Source of the DNA: Acanthaster planci
Taxonomy: Eukaryota > Echinodermata > Asteroidea > Valvatida > Acanthasteridae
DNA length: 18,602 bases
Assembly: GCF_001949145.1 (NCBI RefSeq)
Contig: NW_019091484.1
Coordinates: 789,320-807,921 of the forward strand
Reading direction: 5' to 3'
Position 1 is the stretch's first letter, and every line of letters begins with the position of its first letter. The notes beneath the pieces are model-generated. The model did no database searches. It was not told the origin of the DNA and saw only the letters and a list, made by a program, of their open reading frames with translations. The position numbers were made by a program, and so were the translations under genes. Below, piece after piece: positions 14,713 through 18,602 of this stretch.

Positions 14713-16479
14713 TAAAGCAATAGGAATGTTATGCACGCAAGGACTGGAAAATATGCCATTCATCTATGGCGGATGTAACACTAATTCGAATTACTAATAT
14801 TGAATTTAATAGAAGAAAAGTCAAATGTGTCAAAAATAAATTCTTGTGTATAATAACGTTGTTTGTCAAGAGTCATATGTACACGTTTTTTGTTGTGCAA
14901 GTTAACGGAAATCAGGTGTGCAAGAGGTCTGTGAATTTGTTCGCACGGGGGTGGCCAGAGCTGTATACAGTGAAACACTATTACAACACGGTTTCTGGGA
15001 CTTCGCAGATTACATTGTTATAATAGTTACCTTGTATTAGCAGTAATGGAAGAACAAAGAATCGAGGCCTAAAATTGTCTTTGTAAATATGACCTTGTAT
15101 TAACAGTGCGCCTCTTATCTGTGTTGGACTGTTGAGAGAGAGTAGCGCTAACTTCAGACTTTGGAACCAAAGTGGCTGCTGCATGCAGCTATTGTGTACT
15201 GATTGTTCATGTTCACTGACGCACAACTCACCATTTTGGCTCCAACAATTGAGACACTCATGTCGCAATTTTCCCAAGACACAGCTCTAGGGATGACACC
15301 AGAGAAGCACCCTCACCACTGGATAGATCTCTCAAGCGAAGTTTCCAATCATTTCTTATTGGAATGTTTGGAAGGAACGCACCGTATGGGTCAGCCTCTA
15401 TGTGTTCCTAGCTCTATGCTCTGATATTCAAATCTTCAAGTTCGAGGGTAAACCATTTGCAGAACGTGTCAGGGCAGACCTAGAATCATTTCACGGGGAG
15501 GGGGCGGCATAGTCTGTCATCATTTATGACCTTTCTGAGGATTGAAGCTACATTTGAGGGCTCTTTATACGCTTTGGGGGTGACGAATATCGCCTTTCTG
15601 ATTTGTCAAGAACATTAACACCTAAAAAAATGGCTCAGGGGGGCATCTCCCCCGATCTGCTCTTGGATGCCAGCACTGATGAGCTGCCAACTGTCGTTGT
15701 AGACTTCAATTTATTCTTAGGGCTCTTGGAAAACATTGTTGGACTTTTTTCATTTTGTAGGGGAATGATGGCTTTGGTTAGTATTTTTGGGGGTGTAATT
15801 AATGAAACTTGTTAGGTCTCCTTTTCGAAATATTTCTGGTTTTCTTCTCTAATTTTTTGGGGGGTGGTAGCCTTCCTTATTAAATTTTTCCTTTTTCTGG
15901 ACAAGTTTCAACTGACATTTACAAAGGGTGTTGGTCACTTCGCCCCCATCATCCATTCCCCCATCGATTATTATTCTTTCAGTATAACTGAGGCATAGGC
16001 CTAGATGTAACGAGTAAAAATATCGACGTTTGAGTACCCAAATAACGATCAGAGAATCCAACCTGCAGAGGTTAAAACAATACTTCCGATTTCCTGACCG
16101 CACCCAATTTTTTCAGCGAGTTTTATTTGCAAGTTAGAAATTCACTTTGTTTCGTGTTTTTCGTTGTCGCTGTGGTAAAAACACGTGCCCAAAGCGCTGG
16201 TTCCCGCCGCGCCGCACACGTTAGAGAATGCGTTATGGAGTGTGATAACCAGTCTATTCATGCCGCGGCAACTGGTACGTGATCACGCATTGAAAAAACA
16301 TCAATGTTGCTAAATTTCTTCACGTTAATTCTTAGTATCTTGTCTATGTGTGTATTTTCTGTGTTCATCAGTTTAATTTAGGTTGTTTTGGTCGTACTTG
16401 AAGAGAGCATGTTTCCACAAGATTTCCTGCGCGCCGATATATCGAGCTTTATCCGATCGCCCAGGCACAGCTGTCTGTA
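14713..16479. other. Intergenic sequence, no supported gene
   Basis: No conserved protein found. Observed: a near-perfect inverted pair CTATTACAACA (about 14978) and TGTTATAATAG (about 15016); a small GGGGG/CCCCC hairpin at about 15638-15653; and a CpG-richer patch at 16180-16270 with an E-box CACGTG and an E2F-like TTCCCGCC, which might mark a promoter. Frames at 15203-15424, 15603-15815 and 15849-16103 (-) lack family resemblance and exon signals. Confidence 0.5.
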
Positions 16480-17025
16480 ATTCGTAGCTTGGGCTACTCG
16501 TACGTTGGCTGACTCGTAGGCCTACTTCAGATGACTCGTACCATGGGCAACTTGTACCTCAAGTTTAGACCACTCGTACCTTCATGTTTGACGATTTGGT
16601 TGTAACTCTCTTGCTCTTCCTTTTTAGCATGTTTAAGATCAGATTTGACAAACATACATGTATCAAGGGAAAATCTTCATAAATCTCCCAGAGAGATCTC
16701 GAGCCCCAGCATGCAGCATGATTTTCTGCACAGTGCCAGTTGGCTGACCGCGCGCGCACATGATGCACGACGTCGACGCAGTAGCCAAAACGGCAAATTA
16801 GGTAACAAACACATGATTAAAAATCAAATTATTCTTCAAGTTAATTACAACAATAATATGCTCTGAGCAATTAGCTCTGATTTCTGTGAAGGTTGTCTTT
16901 ACTGGAGGTACATGTGTACGAGTTGTCAAAGGTGCGACTCGGTAAAGCCTAAAGGTACGTTGGTACATGTACAGTTATGTTGAGTTGATGGTACGTCAGA
17001 GTTGTCATATGGTACGAGTTGACCT
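16480..17025. mobile_element. Foldback element with ACTCGTACC-type arm repeats
   Basis: The left arm carries ACTCGTAC-like octamers at 16480, 16496, 16512, 16534, 16550 and 16572. From 16496 on, their spacing alternates 16 and 22 bases, giving a 38-bp higher unit. The right arm carries the inverse word GTACGAGT or GTACGT at 16916, 16955, 16991 and 17012. The centre (16590-16900) shows no symmetry and no gene. Inverted arms made of short tandem repeats are typical of foldback or subterminal-repeat transposons. Direct repeat copy 2 begins immediately to the right. Confidence 0.45.
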
Positions 17026-17029
17026 GTGT

Positions 17030-18602
17030 CCAGCTAGCTGACCTACGATTAGCATAGGGGCCTACTCGATGATTGATGTCAATTGTCGTGTAGAGATGTA
17101 CAGGCATGACAGGTGAGGTGCCCTGGCACCATCGCATGCCAACAATGAACGGGGCAGATCTGATCAGAGCGAAGAGACGAGCCGCATGATCTAACTGTTC
17201 CAGAGTTGGGCCTTCATAAATTCTAGGGCAAGTAGGGGTAGTCCTGCCATTTGATGTTAAACAGCACAAGAGTGCAATGTTTTCCTACCTCAGTCATGTC
17301 AGTTCACAATTACCATGATTACCATGTGTTCACAGTTGTTAATACATGGTCGACTTGGTAGATCTGTGCGACATGGCACATGAATCATTAGCCCCAGATA
17401 GGGGGCCAGTCCATCATATGCATATCCTAAATATTTGTAATTTATTCTATCAATTTTTCTGTGGTTCAGATTTCAACTTCCCATGTTATGTCTCTTCATT
17501 CTGAATGTGATGTTTTTATATAGCTATGATGCACGTCGTTCTACGTGTCCTCCTTTTTGTCAACTGTTTAAGTACTGTAGGACTACGCGTACTCCATTTG
17601 TTTGTAAAATATAGCATTTACGAGTTCTAAATGACATCACACCTTAATTGGTACTCTAAGGTTGAGTGTATGCAGGCTGTTCTTGACACGAGTTTCTTGT
17701 TCTTGAGCTCAAACAGCAGGAACATGACCCAAGAGCAATGTTCTCGGAACAGGATCACACAGCACCTCGTCAGGGCTTTACCAGGAACACAGGGAAAACT
17801 TGCGGGATTTGATTTTTGAACAGCCGCGAAAAATAGCGAGATGGCTACAAAGCCAGCGACAATTGGACATTTTGCAAACTTAACATTAATAATTTCCCAT
17901 AACACAGAAATAAATGTTTTTGTTAAATAGAAGAGAATTCAGCCCAGTTCCAAACAATAAGCCTTGAAGAATGTACATAGCTTTTTGCTTGCCACTTCCA
18001 GTGATAAACAGTTGTCCGTTCCTGGCATATGAGCACCCCACCTATGAACAACAAATTGAGCTGTTCTTGAACATCAAGAACAAGCTGCCTGAACTCAGCC
18101 TTTGAATACTCAAGTGTTGAGCTATGAGATTGGTTTTTGTAATGAGATCTTAAACAGGCCCAAACTATTTTTGTTCAAGGTTTGTATTAACATGGTTAAT
18201 ACTGGTCTGGACTTTCCATAATGACAAGTCTCCCAGATAGGTCAAGTTGGGCTTTTCTAAAAAAAAAAAAAAAGGAAAGATTTTACTATGAGTATATGGT
18301 GGAAGTTGGTTCCTTTATAATGGTCGTGTGAATCAATGCTGAAATACCCTGCTGATGTTGGCAAATCCATCTAAAAGTACCCAGTCACAAATGGAGTCCC
18401 AAGCTTTTCAGATGAAGTGCACCAACTTGTTCTTGAGTAGCTCTTCAACTAACTCATTTCTTGTGACAAGACATGCAATGGACTTGTCATGGACATGACC
18501 AGATCCTGGCTGATACTATTTAGATTGAAAAGGCATCTAGACTTCTTTGTCCCTCGATATTCATGCAGGTTATACCCTGAACTGAAGAGGTCAATCTGCT
18601 GC
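17030..18602 (+). repeat. Large direct repeat, copy 2 (downstream of the gene)
   Basis: Second copy of the 5815-7309 segment in the same orientation. It keeps the same TGTTCTTGA hairpin (about 18061-18081) and the same terminal word GAAGAGGTCAATCTGC just before the window ends. Differences from copy 1 include loss of about 14 bp near 17973 relative to copy 1 at 6675, a longer poly-A run near 18257, and a few percent substitutions. Because copy 1 is followed by the racemase-like gene about 330 bases later, a second gene copy would be expected at roughly 18.9 kb if this is a true tandem duplication. Confidence 0.75.

Noticed and set aside
1-18602. CRISPR arrays, operons, prokaryotic promoters or defence systems
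   Set aside because: The intron-containing gene, SINE and MITEs show a eukaryotic nuclear sequence; no regularly spaced identical repeats with unique spacers were seen.

Overview
This is a eukaryotic nuclear fragment from an animal. It has one recognisable protein-coding gene, split by canonical GT-AG introns and set in AT-rich, repeat-laden sequence. The frequent TACATGTA-type words, small non-autonomous transposons, a tRNA-derived SINE and short introns suit a marine invertebrate such as an echinoderm, hemichordate, amphioxus or mollusc. I cannot fix the species from the sequence.

The gene (7622-12817, + strand) encodes a fold-type II PLP enzyme of the serine racemase / serine-threonine dehydratase family. 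Six coding exons, all joined by phase-0 introns, give a 328-residue protein that aligns almost without gaps to vertebrate serine racemase (340 aa). The PLP lysine (K57), the SSGN loop, the substrate arginine (R136), the metal-site residues (E212, A216, D218) and the nitrosylated cysteine (C114) are kept. Several active-site positions differ from the vertebrate enzyme: F88, A89, A187, V244 and C315. The C-terminal tail is also missing. It may therefore be a paralogue with altered substrate or reaction preference (racemase, dehydratase or aspartate racemase). A 309-base run of N sits two bases upstream of the ATG codon, so promoter and 5' UTR are unseen.

Layout: 1-2545 has no supported gene. 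2546-3230 is a roughly 685-bp inverted-terminal-repeat element with TATCGATA-rich ends; a second, inverted copy lies in intron 3 (about 9321-9988). 3564-3662 holds two perfect CRE palindromes around a CCAAT box. 3710-4255 is a diverged tandem duplication whose first unit was split by a 241-bp MITE (3811-4051) with a CAG target duplication. 4256-5814 has a foldback but no gene. 5815-7309 is copy 1 of a segment that recurs at 17030-18602 in the same orientation, offset by about 11.29 kb. After the gene come a 127-bp x 3 tandem repeat (13696-14076), a GC-rich island (14350-14712), unannotated sequence, and a foldback built from ACTCGTACC-type repeats (16480-17025).

The most interesting points are the variant active site and the large direct repeat that brackets the gene. 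The repeat could mean a tandem gene array, with another copy just beyond the window, or an assembly artefact. No operon, CRISPR array, rRNA or tRNA gene is present.
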